NCBI RefSeq assembly: GCF_014641945.1
Contig: NZ_BMIJ01000004.1
Location: 1 to 64,000 of the forward strand
DNA from: Marinobacterium zhoushanense
GTDB taxonomy: Bacteria > Pseudomonadota > Gammaproteobacteria > Pseudomonadales > Balneatricaceae
Direction of reading: 5' to 3'
DNA length: 64,000 bases
Shown: one piece after another, positions 1 through 8,339 of the stretch
How positions within the stretch are numbered: position 1 is the stretch's first letter
Layout: each line of letters opens with the position of its first letter
Notes under the pieces: model-generated
The model's input: only the letters and a program-made list of their open reading frames with translations
Database searches by the model: none
What the model was told of the DNA's origin: nothing
Program-made: the position numbers and the translations under genes

Positions 1-104
1 ACCGAAATACCAATCACATCTTTGACGGCAGCCTGAAAGCACTCCGTATCAAAATCGTATGATTCGACCAGCGTACCGTCTATGTCAAACATGACTAGAT
101 GCAC
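1..104 (-). CDS. HAD-family hydrolase, N-terminal fragment
   Basis: The gene runs off the left edge, so only about 34 N-terminal residues are visible. They contain FDIDGTLVES, the class I motif of the haloacid dehalogenase superfamily, whose first Asp is the phosphoryl-accepting nucleophile. I prefer the GTG start at 104 because AAGGGAGAG lies just upstream at good spacing; an ATG at 92 is in frame and possible. The substrate cannot be told from this fragment. A phosphoglycolate- or beta-phosphoglucomutase-like phosphatase would fit, but that is a guess. Confidence 0.75.
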   Translation of the reverse strand, partial: MHLVMFDIDGTLVESYDFDTECFQAAVKDVIGIS

Positions 105-133
105 GAACTCTCCCTTGGCTTATAACAGTCCAT

Positions 134-157
134 TTATGAGGTATTTCTACCTCATAA
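134..157. promoter_or_regulatory. Operator-like inverted repeat upstream of HAD gene
   Basis: TTATGAGGTA and TACCTCATAA form a perfect 10-bp inverted repeat around a TTTC centre, about 30 bp upstream of the chosen HAD start. There is no T-tract after it on either strand, so an operator is more likely than a terminator. The spaced GGTA/TACC core resembles GntR-type sites, but no regulator gene is visible here, so the binding protein is unknown. Confidence 0.4.
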
Positions 158-264
158 TAATTATTAGCAAGAATACCTTTTAATTACCTTATATGAACAG
201 TCAGGTACTCTAACCCCATGATAATTAAAGGGTCTATCACCACTCAACAGACGCTCCGTCATGA

Positions 265-280
265 AAAAGGTATACCTTTT
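265..280. promoter_or_regulatory. Perfect 16-bp palindrome AAAAGGTATACCTTTT
   Basis: This is an uninterrupted palindrome with the same GGTA/TACC core as the inverted repeat at 134-157, lying 120 bp away from it. Two similar sites in one non-coding stretch suggest a dimeric transcription factor that binds both. This is inference from symmetry only. Confidence 0.35.
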
Positions 281-582
281 CCCGTTCAATGCAGTTAAAG
301 GGTATTTATTACGTACCTCATCGCGCGGGAAGAGTCGTGGCGTACAGCGTCGATTGGATATAACGGCAGTGAGGCAACAGCCAACAGGAGCGACACCGTC
401 GATGGGTGTGTATTGTTGAACTGGGCTGCTGAGAAGTGTTCCTGTCATCATCCTGATTCCCGCTTGAGCGGCCGTCCTACCGGCGCAACGATTCCTGTAC
501 GGCCACTCCTTGTGACACGCTTATCGGACTATAAAACAGATTGAGCGCTGGTTGCCATAGCGCTGTTGTAGGAAGGGCTAGT

Positions 583-609
583 GGTCCCCTGCAGTAAATA
601 CAGGGGATC
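583..609 (-). terminator. Hairpin downstream of mscS, weak terminator candidate
   Basis: TCCCCTG (585-591) pairs with CAGGGGA (601-607), with two further pairs outside, one of them G-U. It lies 15 bp past the mscS stop codon in the direction of transcription. No U-tract follows, so if it ends the selenium operon it does so weakly or with Rho. Confidence 0.35.
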
Positions 610-623
610 GGGGAGAGCGATGA

Positions 624-1472
624 TTAAGCTGCGGGCACCGTATTGAGCAGACGTACTTCACGCTGCGGGAAGGGAATCTCGATGCCCTCGGCCTTCAGCG
701 CGTTGAACATCGCCAGGTTGGCCTTGTAGAGCAGGTCGTAGTAGCGCTCGGTGGGAAGCCAGATGCGGATGCCCAGGGTGATGCCGCTCTCGCCGAACGC
801 TTCGATACCCACCTGAGGCGCGGGTTCCTGGCAGATCTCGTCGCTAAATTTGACCAGCGTGGATTTGAGCAGGTTGCAGGCGTGCTCGGGGTCGGCGCTA
901 TAGGCGATGTCGATGGAGACTTCGGCCAGGGTATTGGCGTGGGAATTATGGATGATCTCGCCGACCACATGCTTGTTCGGGATCGAGATCTCGACGCCAT
1001 CTTCGTTGGTCAGCAGGGTATGCGACAGGTGCACCTCTTTCACCTGGCCGGTGACGCCCTGCACGCTGATAGTGTCGCCGACCACGTAGGGGCGCGTCAG
1101 CACGATGGTGAGACCGGCACTGTAGTTGGAGAGCAACCCCTGTACGGCCAAACCGGCACCCAGGCCGACAGCACCGATCATCGCCAGCAGCGGGGTGACG
1201 CTGATGCCCAGCTTGCCGAGGGCCACCACAGCGACCATGGCGATAATCAGTATCTTCACGCAGCTGGCAACAAAACGGCTCAGCGTGATATCCAGATTAT
1301 GACGCTGCATCAGCGCCAGCGACCAGTTGGATACCTTGCTGGCGACCCATAGCCCCAGCAATAAAATAATGATCGCGCCGACGATCTGGAAGCTGTATGT
1401 GACGAAGAACTCGACCACCAGGTTATAGATCTCCTGCACCTGTTCCAGCTCCTGCTTTACCGACTCATCCAT
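624..1472 (-). CDS. mscS: Small-conductance mechanosensitive channel MscS
   Basis: Inner-membrane channel that opens under membrane tension to release small solutes during hypo-osmotic shock. At 282 residues it is close to the E. coli length of 286. Three N-terminal membrane segments are visible (about 28-48, 68-88, 95-127). The third is the Gly/Ala-rich pore helix with GAVGLGAGLAVQG, followed by the NYSAG and RPYVVGD stretches that open the cytoplasmic vestibule. The start lies 4 bp past the ABC permease stop, and GGAGTAAGAGA in front serves as ribosome site. It is therefore the last gene of the selD-selU-ABC operon, an unusual position for a housekeeping osmotic valve. Confidence 0.93.
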   Translation of the reverse strand: MDESVKQELEQVQEIYNLVVEFFVTYSFQIVGAIIILLLGLWVASKVSNWSLALMQRHNLDITLSRFVASCVKILIIAMVAVVALGKLGISVTPLLAMIGAVGLGAGLAVQGLLSNYSAGLTIVLTRPYVVGDTISVQGVTGQVKEVHLSHTLLTNEDGVEISIPNKHVVGEIIHNSHANTLAEVSIDIAYSADPEHACNLLKSTLVKFSDEICQEPAPQVGIEAFGESGITLGIRIWLPTERYYDLLYKANLAMFNALKAEGIEIPFPQREVRLLNTVPAA

Positions 1473-1476
1473 TCTC

Positions 1477-3021
1477 TTACTCCAGTTTCAAACACGACAT
1501 ATCCTGTTGCCGAGCCGGCTCCGCGTGCGCATGGCGACGCAGCCGGCGCGATACACTATCAACCAGCACATTAAGCAGCGCCGTCACCGCGATCAGCAGG
1601 AAGGCGCGGTCATAGTGGATCTCCTCGAACGCCGAGTCGATATAGAACCCCAGCGTAGTGATACCGAGGATGCCCATGATCGCACTTTCGCGCAGGATCA
1701 CCTCCCAACGGTAGAACAGAAACGCCAGCATCGCCGGGAAGCGGCGCGGCGTTTCGATATAAGCGTAGCGTACCAGCCCACGCGGGTCGTCGGGGCGGTC
1801 ACTACGGCTGCCCCGCTCGGCATCGCTGGCGTTAGCCACCAGAAACGCGATCAAACCGCCATTGTGCAGCGCCAGCGCCAGTACCGCAGGCAGCCCCGAG
1901 GGGCCGAACAGCAGCAGGAAGACAAAGGCGAGGATCATCTCCGGGGTCGAGCGCAGCACCAGCAGCAGAAACCGCCCCGGCCAGCGCAGCAGCGGACCGG
2001 CCATTGAGCGCGTCGCCAGGGGGTAGATCAGCAGGACCACCAGCGCCGTCAACACCAGCGCGATCTGCGTCAGCAGCAGCGTCTGCACCAGCCCCGGCCA
2101 CACCTGCTCACTCAGCATCTCGCCATACCAGCTCAGTGCACCGCCTAGATCCCCCTCGCGCAACGCCGAGGGCCAGATATCCTGGCCGACGAACTGCCAG
2201 AGGTAGCCGCCGTTGCTGAAGCCCAGCGTTTCCGGCAGCAGCCAGATCGACAGCGCCAGATAGAGCGGAATTAACTTTGGCCGTACCCAGAAACGGATGC
2301 AGGCGATCAGCAGCACGAAGGCCCAGAGCAGCGCACCGGCTTCGGCGTACTGGCCCTGCTTGAACGCGGTCTCCAGGTGGAAGCCCAGCGTCGGCAGGCC
2401 AATAAAGCCGAGAATGGCACTGGAGCGCAGCGCGCACTCGAAGCGGTAGCGAGTATAGCTGAGCAGCGCCGGCCAAGACTGGGAGATCAGGGTGTAGACG
2501 TAGCGTTTGACCGGATTCAGCCCAACCGCCAGCGTCAGCCCCGGATCGCGGGACTGCTGCTCGAAGATCTCGGCGAACACCTTGGCGAACACGCCGGCAA
2601 AGGGCACCAGGATCGCCAGCAGCCCGGTGGTCGCGCTCAGCCCGTAGAGCTGCATGAAGATCAGCCCCCAGAACAGTTCGTGTACCGAGCGAACCGCCGC
2701 ACAGAGCACCCGCACCGCGCGCCAGTGGAACAGCATCGCCAGCCCCAGCCCAAGCGGCGCCGCGATCGCCACCGCCAGCAGCGCGAAGGCGACGGTCTGG
2801 CCGAGCGCTTCCAGCAATACTCGGGGTTCCTGCCAGGCGGGCATCAGGATCCCCTGCCCGACGCGAGCCAACTCCTGCCAGGGATCCACCGGGTAGATGG
2901 CCAGATCGGCACCGATCAACGCGAGCAAAGCAACCGCGACCAGCAACAGGCAGACCCGGTTCAGGTTCAGGACACTGGATTGAGCAGCGCCGGTGAACAG
3001 CGAAGGCGCGCGGGCGGTCAT
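1477..3021 (-). CDS. PhnE-like ABC permease, two modules fused (putative selenium oxyanion uptake)
   Basis: Integral membrane subunit of a PhnCDE-type importer, 514 residues from the ATG at 3021. That ATG overlaps the ATPase stop codon as ATGA. An upstream in-frame extension to 3135 lies inside the ATPase gene and looks artefactual. The protein holds two homologous permease halves; each has the inner-membrane cytoplasmic loop with an ALR/ILRE-S-A-I-x-G-x-x-G-hydrophobic pattern (RSSAILGFIGLPTLGF and RESAIMGILGITTLGF). Phosphonate permeases are usually single-module, so this is a fusion or internal duplication. Its place directly behind selD and selU argues for a selenium oxyanion such as selenate as substrate in place of phosphonate; this is inference from context. 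Confidence 0.8.
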   Translation of the reverse strand: MTARAPSLFTGAAQSSVLNLNRVCLLLVAVALLALIGADLAIYPVDPWQELARVGQGILMPAWQEPRVLLEALGQTVAFALLAVAIAAPLGLGLAMLFHWRAVRVLCAAVRSVHELFWGLIFMQLYGLSATTGLLAILVPFAGVFAKVFAEIFEQQSRDPGLTLAVGLNPVKRYVYTLISQSWPALLSYTRYRFECALRSSAILGFIGLPTLGFHLETAFKQGQYAEAGALLWAFVLLIACIRFWVRPKLIPLYLALSIWLLPETLGFSNGGYLWQFVGQDIWPSALREGDLGGALSWYGEMLSEQVWPGLVQTLLLTQIALVLTALVVLLIYPLATRSMAGPLLRWPGRFLLLVLRSTPEMILAFVFLLLFGPSGLPAVLALALHNGGLIAFLVANASDAERGSRSDRPDDPRGLVRYAYIETPRRFPAMLAFLFYRWEVILRESAIMGILGITTLGFYIDSAFEEIHYDRAFLLIAVTALLNVLVDSVSRRLRRHAHAEPARQQDMSCLKLE

Positions 3022-3749
3022 GACTTGACCATCGCCCAGCCCTGAAGATCTTCGGGCGGCGGTTCGGGATGGGGTGAAGGCTCCTGTTGGTAATAGGCGT
3101 CCAGCCCCTCTTCCGACAGTTCGCCGGCCGGACAATCGCAGCAGATGCGCCCATCGCGCATGACGATGATGCGATCGAAGTGGTTCAGCGCGAGCTGGCG
3201 GTTGTGCAGGCTGACCACCGCCGTTTCGTGCTGGTGCAGCAGATGTTCGAGCAGCAACCTGGCCTGCAATGGATCCAGCGAGGAGACCGGTTCATCACCG
3301 AGAAATACCGGCTGCTGACGGTACAATGCGCGGCCGATCGCCACCCGTTGGCGCTGACCGCCGGAGAGCCGGTCCACCGATTGCCAGAGTTTCTCCTCCA
3401 GCCCCAGTGTCTGCACCAGCTCTGCTACTGCCTTCCGGTGCGCCGCGAGTGGCCGCACCAGGTTCCACAACGCCGGCAGGGTGCCGACCCGCTCCAGCGC
3501 ACCGATAAAGATGTTCTGATAGACCGACAGCAGGTCGACCAGGCCGCCGGATTGCGGCTGTAAAGCGGTCTGCTCCGGCCGCTGCTGGAACAGCAGGTGC
3601 AGCAGCGTGGTTTTGCCCGCGCCCGACGGCCCCACCAGCGCCACCTTTTCACCCGCTTTAATCTGCAGGCTGATGTTGTCCAGCACCCGATGATCGCCAT
3701 ACACCAGCGACTGACCGGAGAGTTGAAACAGCGTGTGTTGCTCGCTCAT
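3018..3749 (-). CDS. ABC transporter ATP-binding protein, PhnC-like
   Basis: ATPase of the importer, 243 residues. Walker A GPSGAGKT, signature LSGGQRQRVAIGRAL and Walker B VFLGDEPVSSLDP are intact. An H-loop follows (SLHNRQ). The frame could be opened six codons earlier at a TTG (3767), but the ATG at 3749 has a GGAAGA ribosome site at usable distance. It lies between the binding protein (20-bp gap) and the permease (ATGA overlap), so the three are co-translated. The C-terminal Pro/Glu-rich tail of about 20 residues is not part of the catalytic domain. Confidence 0.85.
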   Translation of the reverse strand: MSEQHTLFQLSGQSLVYGDHRVLDNISLQIKAGEKVALVGPSGAGKTTLLHLLFQQRPEQTALQPQSGGLVDLLSVYQNIFIGALERVGTLPALWNLVRPLAAHRKAVAELVQTLGLEEKLWQSVDRLSGGQRQRVAIGRALYRQQPVFLGDEPVSSLDPLQARLLLEHLLHQHETAVVSLHNRQLALNHFDRIIVMRDGRICCDCPAGELSEEGLDAYYQQEPSPHPEPPPEDLQGWAMVKS

Positions 3750-3769
3750 CCAGGCTTTTTCTTCCAAGC

Positions 3770-4630
3770 TTATTCGTCCAGCAGGCCGATCGCTTTTGCC
3801 GTCGCTTCGATCGGACCATAGTCGTCATTGCTGGCCGGTACAAAGCTCTCACGTGGGAAGCTGGCCAGCAGGTCCGGATCCTTCATATTGAGCAGCGCTT
3901 CGCGCACCTTGACCTTGAACCCCTCACCAAAGTGCTGATCCACGTCGCCGCGCACGGTCCACTGGTAATCCGGATAGGTCGGGGTGGTCCAGATCACTTT
4001 GACCTTGCTGGTGTCGATCTTGCCCTCGGCCAGCTCGGTCTCCCAAACGGCGTAGTTCACCGCACCCACCTGGTAGGCGCCGGACTGCACCTGGGCAATG
4101 GTGCGGCTGTGATCGCCGGAGAAGCCGACCCGCTCGAACACCGCTTCAGGCGCCATACCGAACTGCTCGCGCAGGTAGAATTCCGGCATCAAGCGACCGG
4201 AGGTCGAGCCCTTGGAGCCGAAGGTGAAGGTCTTGCCCTTCAGCGCATCGCTCAGGCTGTCGGCCGCTTCCAGCCCGGTGCTGGTATGGGCGATAAAGTA
4301 GCTCTTGAAGAACTGATCCTCGTAGCCCTGAGCCAGCGCCTCGGAGTCGGGCACCAGGCGGCGTGCCTGCACACCGGACAGACCGCCGAACCAGGCCAGC
4401 TGCACCTGATTGTTGCGGAACGCGGTGATCGCTGCGGCGTAGGATTTCACCGGAATATACTTCACCTCCACACCCAGCTGCGCACTGAGGTAGTCGGCCA
4501 CCTTGCCGAAACGCTGCTGCAAACGGGACTCATCAGCATCGGGGATGGCGGTAAAGACGAAGGTTTCTGCGTGCGCCAATGCCGGCAATAGCAGCAGGCT
4601 CAGGGCCAAAAGGCGGCGAATCAGTGACAT
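3770..4630 (-). CDS. PhnD-family periplasmic binding protein, putative selenate/selenium binding
   Basis: Periplasmic binding protein, 286 residues, with a clear signal peptide ending AHA before ETFVFTA. The domain is the phosphate/phosphite/phosphonate-binding family: AIPDADESRLQQRFGKVADYL at the start, QLAWFGGLSG, GSKGSTSGRLMPEFYL and VGAVNYAVWE are typical of PhnD-like proteins. A described sub-clade of this family travels with selD and is annotated as putative selenate-binding; the neighbourhood here matches it. The second of two adjacent ATGs (4630) is chosen because AGGAG lies 5 bases before it and only 2 before the first. Confidence 0.82.
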   Translation of the reverse strand: MSLIRRLLALSLLLLPALAHAETFVFTAIPDADESRLQQRFGKVADYLSAQLGVEVKYIPVKSYAAAITAFRNNQVQLAWFGGLSGVQARRLVPDSEALAQGYEDQFFKSYFIAHTSTGLEAADSLSDALKGKTFTFGSKGSTSGRLMPEFYLREQFGMAPEAVFERVGFSGDHSRTIAQVQSGAYQVGAVNYAVWETELAEGKIDTSKVKVIWTTPTYPDYQWTVRGDVDQHFGEGFKVKVREALLNMKDPDLLASFPRESFVPASNDDYGPIEATAKAIGLLDE

Positions 4631-4673
4631 CATTGCTCCTTGATTATGTCTAATTGAATCAGTGTATTACTGT

Positions 4674-5780
4674 TTACTCTCGAACCGATGCCAGATACTC
4701 CCGTACCGCATCGCGATCGCCACGGAAGACGACCCGCTCCTCGCGCTTTTCCAGCTGGTAGTCGTACATCGGATCGTAGTAATCGACCAGCATCGCCAGA
4801 ATCCAGTCCCAGTGCCGATCGGGACTCCCCTGGCGATGCTCGCTCAACGCTACCTGCATCAACTCGGAGATCTCCTTGTAGCGAACGCCGCCCAGACGCT
4901 TGCGCACGCGGTACAGCGACTGGGTCAGGTCATCGGCGAACGCATCGAAGCCCGCCTCTTCACCCAGTGTCTGACGCCACTCATCCAGCTTGTTGAGGAT
5001 GTAGTTGCGGTAGCTGTGCTCGACCCGCTCCTCCAGCGATACCTCCAGCACCACCAGCGGGCTCTCGGTCATTCGGCGCTGCAACGGCAGCGGCATGCTG
5101 CAACGTCCGACCAGCCGACCCTCATCCTCCAGCACGATGGCCGCACCGGCCTGCACGGCAGCACTGTGCTCCACCTTGAGCATCGCCACCGCCAACCCAT
5201 TTTCGAAGCTGAGCTGGGTCGGCTGACCGCCCGGACGGCGGCCAAAGCTGGAGCCGCGATGGTGTGCCAGCCCCTCCAGATCCACCGCGTTGGGCAGCTG
5301 CTCGACCATCTCGGTCTTGTTACAGCCGGTGCGCCCGCCGAGCAGCAGCATCGGTCGCTGCTCGCATATCCGCTCGAACTCACGGATCAGAAACTGGCGC
5401 ATCGCCTTGTAGCCGCCGCGGATGCGCGGGTAATCACAGCCCGCTTCGCGCATCCACTGCTGACAGATCTGGCTACGCAGGCCGCCGCGCCAGCAGTACA
5501 GGTAGCCCTCGGGATGGGCGTTGGCGAACTCGACCCAGGCCCGTACCCGCGCCTCTTTGACCTCGCCGCTGACCAGCTGGTGGCCGAGCTCGATCGCCGC
5601 CTGCTGCCCCTTCTGCTTGTAACAGGTGCCGACCTGAGCTCGCTCTTCGGTGGTCATCAACGGCAGGCTGTGGCTGTTCGGAAACGCGCCCTTGGCGAAC
5701 TCTATCGGCGAGCGGGTATCGATCAGCGGCACATCGTTCAGGAACAGCGGCAGAAACTCGCTGCAATCGGCACGGCTCAC
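4674..5780 (-). CDS. selU: tRNA 2-selenouridine synthase SelU (MnmH)
   Basis: Replaces sulfur of 2-thiouridine at wobble position 34 of Lys, Glu and Gln tRNAs with selenium, using selenophosphate and a geranylated intermediate. 368 residues. An N-terminal rhodanese domain carries the catalytic Cys in YCWRGG (Cys96), and a P-loop GGRTGCNKT follows at about 148-156. The start is a GTG that overlaps the SelD stop (GTGA), so SelU is translationally coupled to the enzyme that makes its selenium donor. Confidence 0.95.
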   Translation of the reverse strand: MSRADCSEFLPLFLNDVPLIDTRSPIEFAKGAFPNSHSLPLMTTEERAQVGTCYKQKGQQAAIELGHQLVSGEVKEARVRAWVEFANAHPEGYLYCWRGGLRSQICQQWMREAGCDYPRIRGGYKAMRQFLIREFERICEQRPMLLLGGRTGCNKTEMVEQLPNAVDLEGLAHHRGSSFGRRPGGQPTQLSFENGLAVAMLKVEHSAAVQAGAAIVLEDEGRLVGRCSMPLPLQRRMTESPLVVLEVSLEERVEHSYRNYILNKLDEWRQTLGEEAGFDAFADDLTQSLYRVRKRLGGVRYKEISELMQVALSEHRQGSPDRHWDWILAMLVDYYDPMYDYQLEKREERVVFRGDRDAVREYLASVRE

Positions 5781-6832
5781 AGGCTAACCTCACCCCGTAC
5801 CCGGATGTACTGTTCACCGTCGGCCGGGCTCAACACGCCTATCGCCTGGTGACACACGCCCTGCTCTGCCAGCAGCTGTTCCAGCGCATCGGCATGCTCG
5901 GGGTTCACCGCGATCAACAGTCCGCCGCTGGTCTGCGGGTCGCACAGCAGGTGCTGCATCGCCTCCGGCATCGCGGCCAGCTTGTGGCCGTAGCTGTCCA
6001 GGTTGCGTAGCGTGCCACCCGGTACGCAGCCTTGCGCCAGGTAATGTATCGCCTCCGGGATCAGCGGTACGCTGCTGGCATCCAGCTCCGCTTGCAGCAC
6101 GCTGCCCTCACATACCTCCAGCAGATGCCCCATCAGACCGAAACCGGTGACATCGGTGATCGCGGTGACGCCCTCAAGCTGAGCGGCCAGGGCACCAACG
6201 CTGTTGAGCTGACACATGATATCCCGCGCCAGGTGGGTATGTTCAGGCTTCAGTTTCTTCTGCTTCTGTGCCGTGGTCAGGATGCCGATACCCAATGGCT
6301 TGGTCAGGTAGAGCTTGTCGCCCGCCTGTGCCCGATTGTTCTGCTTGAGCTGCTCGCGGGTGGTCAACCCGGTGACCGCCAGGCCAAAGATCGGCTCCGG
6401 GGCATCGATGCTGTGGCCACCGGCCAGCGGAATGCCGGCATCGGCGCAGGCCTTGCGCCCACCCTCGACCACCTGTTGCGCGACCTCGGGCGGCAGCTGG
6501 CTGATCGGCCAGCCGAGGATCGCTATCGCCATCAGCGGTTTGCCGCCCATGGCATAGATATCACTGATCGCATTGGTCGCGGCGATACGACCGAAGTCGA
6601 ACGGATCGTCGACGATCGGCATGAAGAAGTCGGTGGTACTCAGCACCACCTGTCCATTGCCCAGATCGTAAGCCGCCGCGTCATCCTTGCTGCTGTTGCC
6701 AACCAGCAGATTCGGCGCATCGGGCACCTCCAGCTGGGAGACCAGAATGCGATCCAGCACCTTGGGCGATATTTTGCAGCCACAGCCCGCACCGTGGCTG
6801 TACTCGGTCAGACGAACGGGGGTTTCGGACAT
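5777..6832 (-). CDS. selD: Selenide, water dikinase (selenophosphate synthetase)
   Basis: Makes selenophosphate from selenide and ATP, the selenium donor for selenouridine and selenocysteine. 351 residues. The N-terminal motif HGAGCGCK places the catalytic Cys at 17 and Lys at 20, as in E. coli; the key residue is Cys, not selenocysteine. The STTDFF-P-D metal/ATP stretch, the AGGHS motif and [10 protein letters not shown] are all present. It is first in the operon that continues through SelU and the transporter. No selA, selB, tRNA-Sec or SECIS-bearing gene is in the window, so here the product is most directly linked to tRNA selenation. Confidence 0.97.
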   Translation of the reverse strand: MSETPVRLTEYSHGAGCGCKISPKVLDRILVSQLEVPDAPNLLVGNSSKDDAAAYDLGNGQVVLSTTDFFMPIVDDPFDFGRIAATNAISDIYAMGGKPLMAIAILGWPISQLPPEVAQQVVEGGRKACADAGIPLAGGHSIDAPEPIFGLAVTGLTTREQLKQNNRAQAGDKLYLTKPLGIGILTTAQKQKKLKPEHTHLARDIMCQLNSVGALAAQLEGVTAITDVTGFGLMGHLLEVCEGSVLQAELDASSVPLIPEAIHYLAQGCVPGGTLRNLDSYGHKLAAMPEAMQHLLCDPQTSGGLLIAVNPEHADALEQLLAEQGVCHQAIGVLSPADGEQYIRVRGEVSL

Positions 6833-6959
6833 GCCTGTGTATCTCCAGCATTAACTCAGGGGTGAGAATGATACGAAGTGACGAGCGATTTGTCAGTGAA
6901 TCCTGACACCGACAATGTAATATAGGGCGCTGTAAACGGGGTTCAGGCAAGCGTACACC

Positions 6960-8324
6960 ATGCATCGCGACTATATGCAAAGCGGCTCTATGCAAAGCGA
7001 CTATATGCAACGAGATTATAGTCATCTGGTCCACATCCAGTCCCACGACGAACTGGCACTCTATGAGCTCATTCCCGATGTGGTGTGGATCTTCGATCTC
7101 GACAAACACGGCTGGTGGTGGGGCAACAGTGCGGCGCTTAGCTTTTGGGGCCTGGACACCCTTGAGCAGCTGATCAACAAGGATCTCTCCGGCGATACCC
7201 AGGGCGCCCGCGACCGTACCCTGCAAACCTTCGAGCTGGCGGCCAAGAACGGCCTCACCGTCGACCCCTGGACCACCTATCCCAACGGCAAACCGAAGAC
7301 CCTGTACATGCGCCATCGGGCCGTATTGGTCGGGCCCGAGCGGCACCGCGCGATCATCGCCTACATCAACGAGGAGGTGAGCCTGGGTGAAACGCCGGAG
7401 AATCTGCTGCTGGTGGAAGCGATGCGCTACACCACGGTACTGGTCACCAGTTTCACCCTTGACGGCGATATCGTGATCGAAAACCCCGCGGCAACCGAAG
7501 CCTACAAACATATCGACCGACAGCCCCTCCCCGAAGGCCGCTGTTGCTTTGCCGCCCGTTTTCTCGATCCCCTCGAGGGCGAGCGCAGGCTCGCGGAAGC
7601 GCTGGCGCAGAAAGGTGGACGCTGGACCCATCTGATGAACACAGGTTTGGGGGTACGCCGCCACACCCTGGATATCCGCATGACCCGCCACCCGTTAAGT
7701 GGTGAGTTCCTCATTCTCGTCGCCGAATACGATGTAACCGATCTGCACACGGCACTGGACGAGGCCCAGCGCGCGCAAAGCGAACTCCAGCATCTGGCTC
7801 ACCACGATGCGCTGACCGGTATCCCCTCGCTTCACTACCTGTCCGCCAGCGCGCGGAACCTGCTTGCCCACGCCCAGCGCAACGGGCGCAAGGCAGCACT
7901 GTTGTTCATCGATCTCGACCGTTTCAAGGAGGTGAACGACCTGTGGGGGCACGGAGCCGGCGATCAGGTACTGGTTGAGATCTCCAAGCGCCTGTCACGA
8001 AGCGTGCGTCGGTCCGATATTGTCGCCCGTATTGGCGGTGACGAGTTTGTCATTCTGCTCAACGATATCGACGACGAGCAGGACGTAGAGATCATCTGCC
8101 AGAAGGTTATCACGGCGGTACGACAGCCGGTGCCGATTACGCTGGAGGATAACCCTGATCTGCAGGCCAGCGTCAGCACCAGCATCGGCGTCGCGCTTTA
8201 TCCGGATCACGGCCGGGAGTTGGAAAGCCTGATCAAGGCAGCAGACCACTCGATGTACGGGGTCAAGAAACGCGGCAAGAATGGCTACGCTTTTGCAGAC
8301 ACCCTCGGAGCAGGTAGCCGATAG
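6960..8324 (+). CDS. PAS-like/GGDEF diguanylate cyclase
   Basis: Cytoplasmic c-di-GMP synthase, 454 residues, no membrane segments. Two N-terminal PAS-like sensory regions (about 30-140 and 150-265; the first contains LIPDVVWIFD and WWWGNSAAL) precede a C-terminal GGDEF domain at about 285-445. The GGDEF signature is intact and preceded by the inhibitory I-site RRSD, so product inhibition is expected. The first 15 codons are three copies of a five-codon repeat, each carrying an ATG in frame at 6975, 6990 and 7005, so the true start is uncertain. It is divergent from selD with a 127-bp gap. Confidence 0.88.
   Translation: MHRDYMQSGSMQSDYMQRDYSHLVHIQSHDELALYELIPDVVWIFDLDKHGWWWGNSAALSFWGLDTLEQLINKDLSGDTQGARDRTLQTFELAAKNGLTVDPWTTYPNGKPKTLYMRHRAVLVGPERHRAIIAYINEEVSLGETPENLLLVEAMRYTTVLVTSFTLDGDIVIENPAATEAYKHIDRQPLPEGRCCFAARFLDPLEGERRLAEALAQKGGRWTHLMNTGLGVRRHTLDIRMTRHPLSGEFLILVAEYDVTDLHTALDEAQRAQSELQHLAHHDALTGIPSLHYLSASARNLLAHAQRNGRKAALLFIDLDRFKEVNDLWGHGAGDQVLVEISKRLSRSVRRSDIVARIGGDEFVILLNDIDDEQDVEIICQKVITAVRQPVPITLEDNPDLQASVSTSIGVALYPDHGRELESLIKAADHSMYGVKKRGKNGYAFADTLGAGSR
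6969..7013 (+). repeat. Three tandem 15-bp units at the 5' end of a diguanylate cyclase gene
   Basis: Units GACTATATGCAAAGC, GGCTCTATGCAAAGC and GACTATATGCAACGA follow each other without spacer, and a partial fourth follows. Each encodes (D/G)-(Y/S)-M-Q-(S/R) and contains an in-frame ATG. Gain or loss of a unit would keep the frame and change only the number of possible starts. Confidence 0.7.
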
Positions 8325-8339
8325 TGTAAAGGCGCGGTA

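Larger units (their letters stand above)
105..623. other. Intergenic region with palindromes, no convincing gene
   Basis: About 520 bases lie between the HAD fragment and mscS, and both flanking genes are on the minus strand. The stretch is locally AT-rich and contains GGTA/TACC-type inverted repeats, listed separately. A 95-codon open frame at 164-451 on the minus strand has no recognisable composition or ribosome site and is probably not a gene. The upstream promoter of the HAD gene should lie here. Confidence 0.6.

Noticed and set aside
164..451. 95-codon open frame on the minus strand in the left non-coding region
   Set aside because: No ribosome site, no domain, low-complexity-free but atypical composition, and it runs across palindromic regulatory-like DNA. 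Probably chance.
2108..3154. 348-codon open frame on the minus strand overlapping the PhnE-like permease in another frame
   Set aside because: Arg/Ala/Gly-rich frame-shifted shadow with no membrane segments, while the overlapping permease frame is well supported.
4662..5852. 396-codon open frame on the plus strand opposite selU
   Set aside because: SelU on the minus strand is certain from rhodanese and P-loop motifs; the antisense frame has no family resemblance.
5777..6832. Selenocysteine-containing SelD
   Set aside because: The catalytic position in GAGCGCK is an ordinary Cys codon and no in-frame TGA is read through.
6889..6925. Sigma-70 promoter TTGTCA ... TAATAT upstream of the PAS-GGDEF gene
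   Set aside because: The two boxes are 22 bp apart, too far for a normal promoter.
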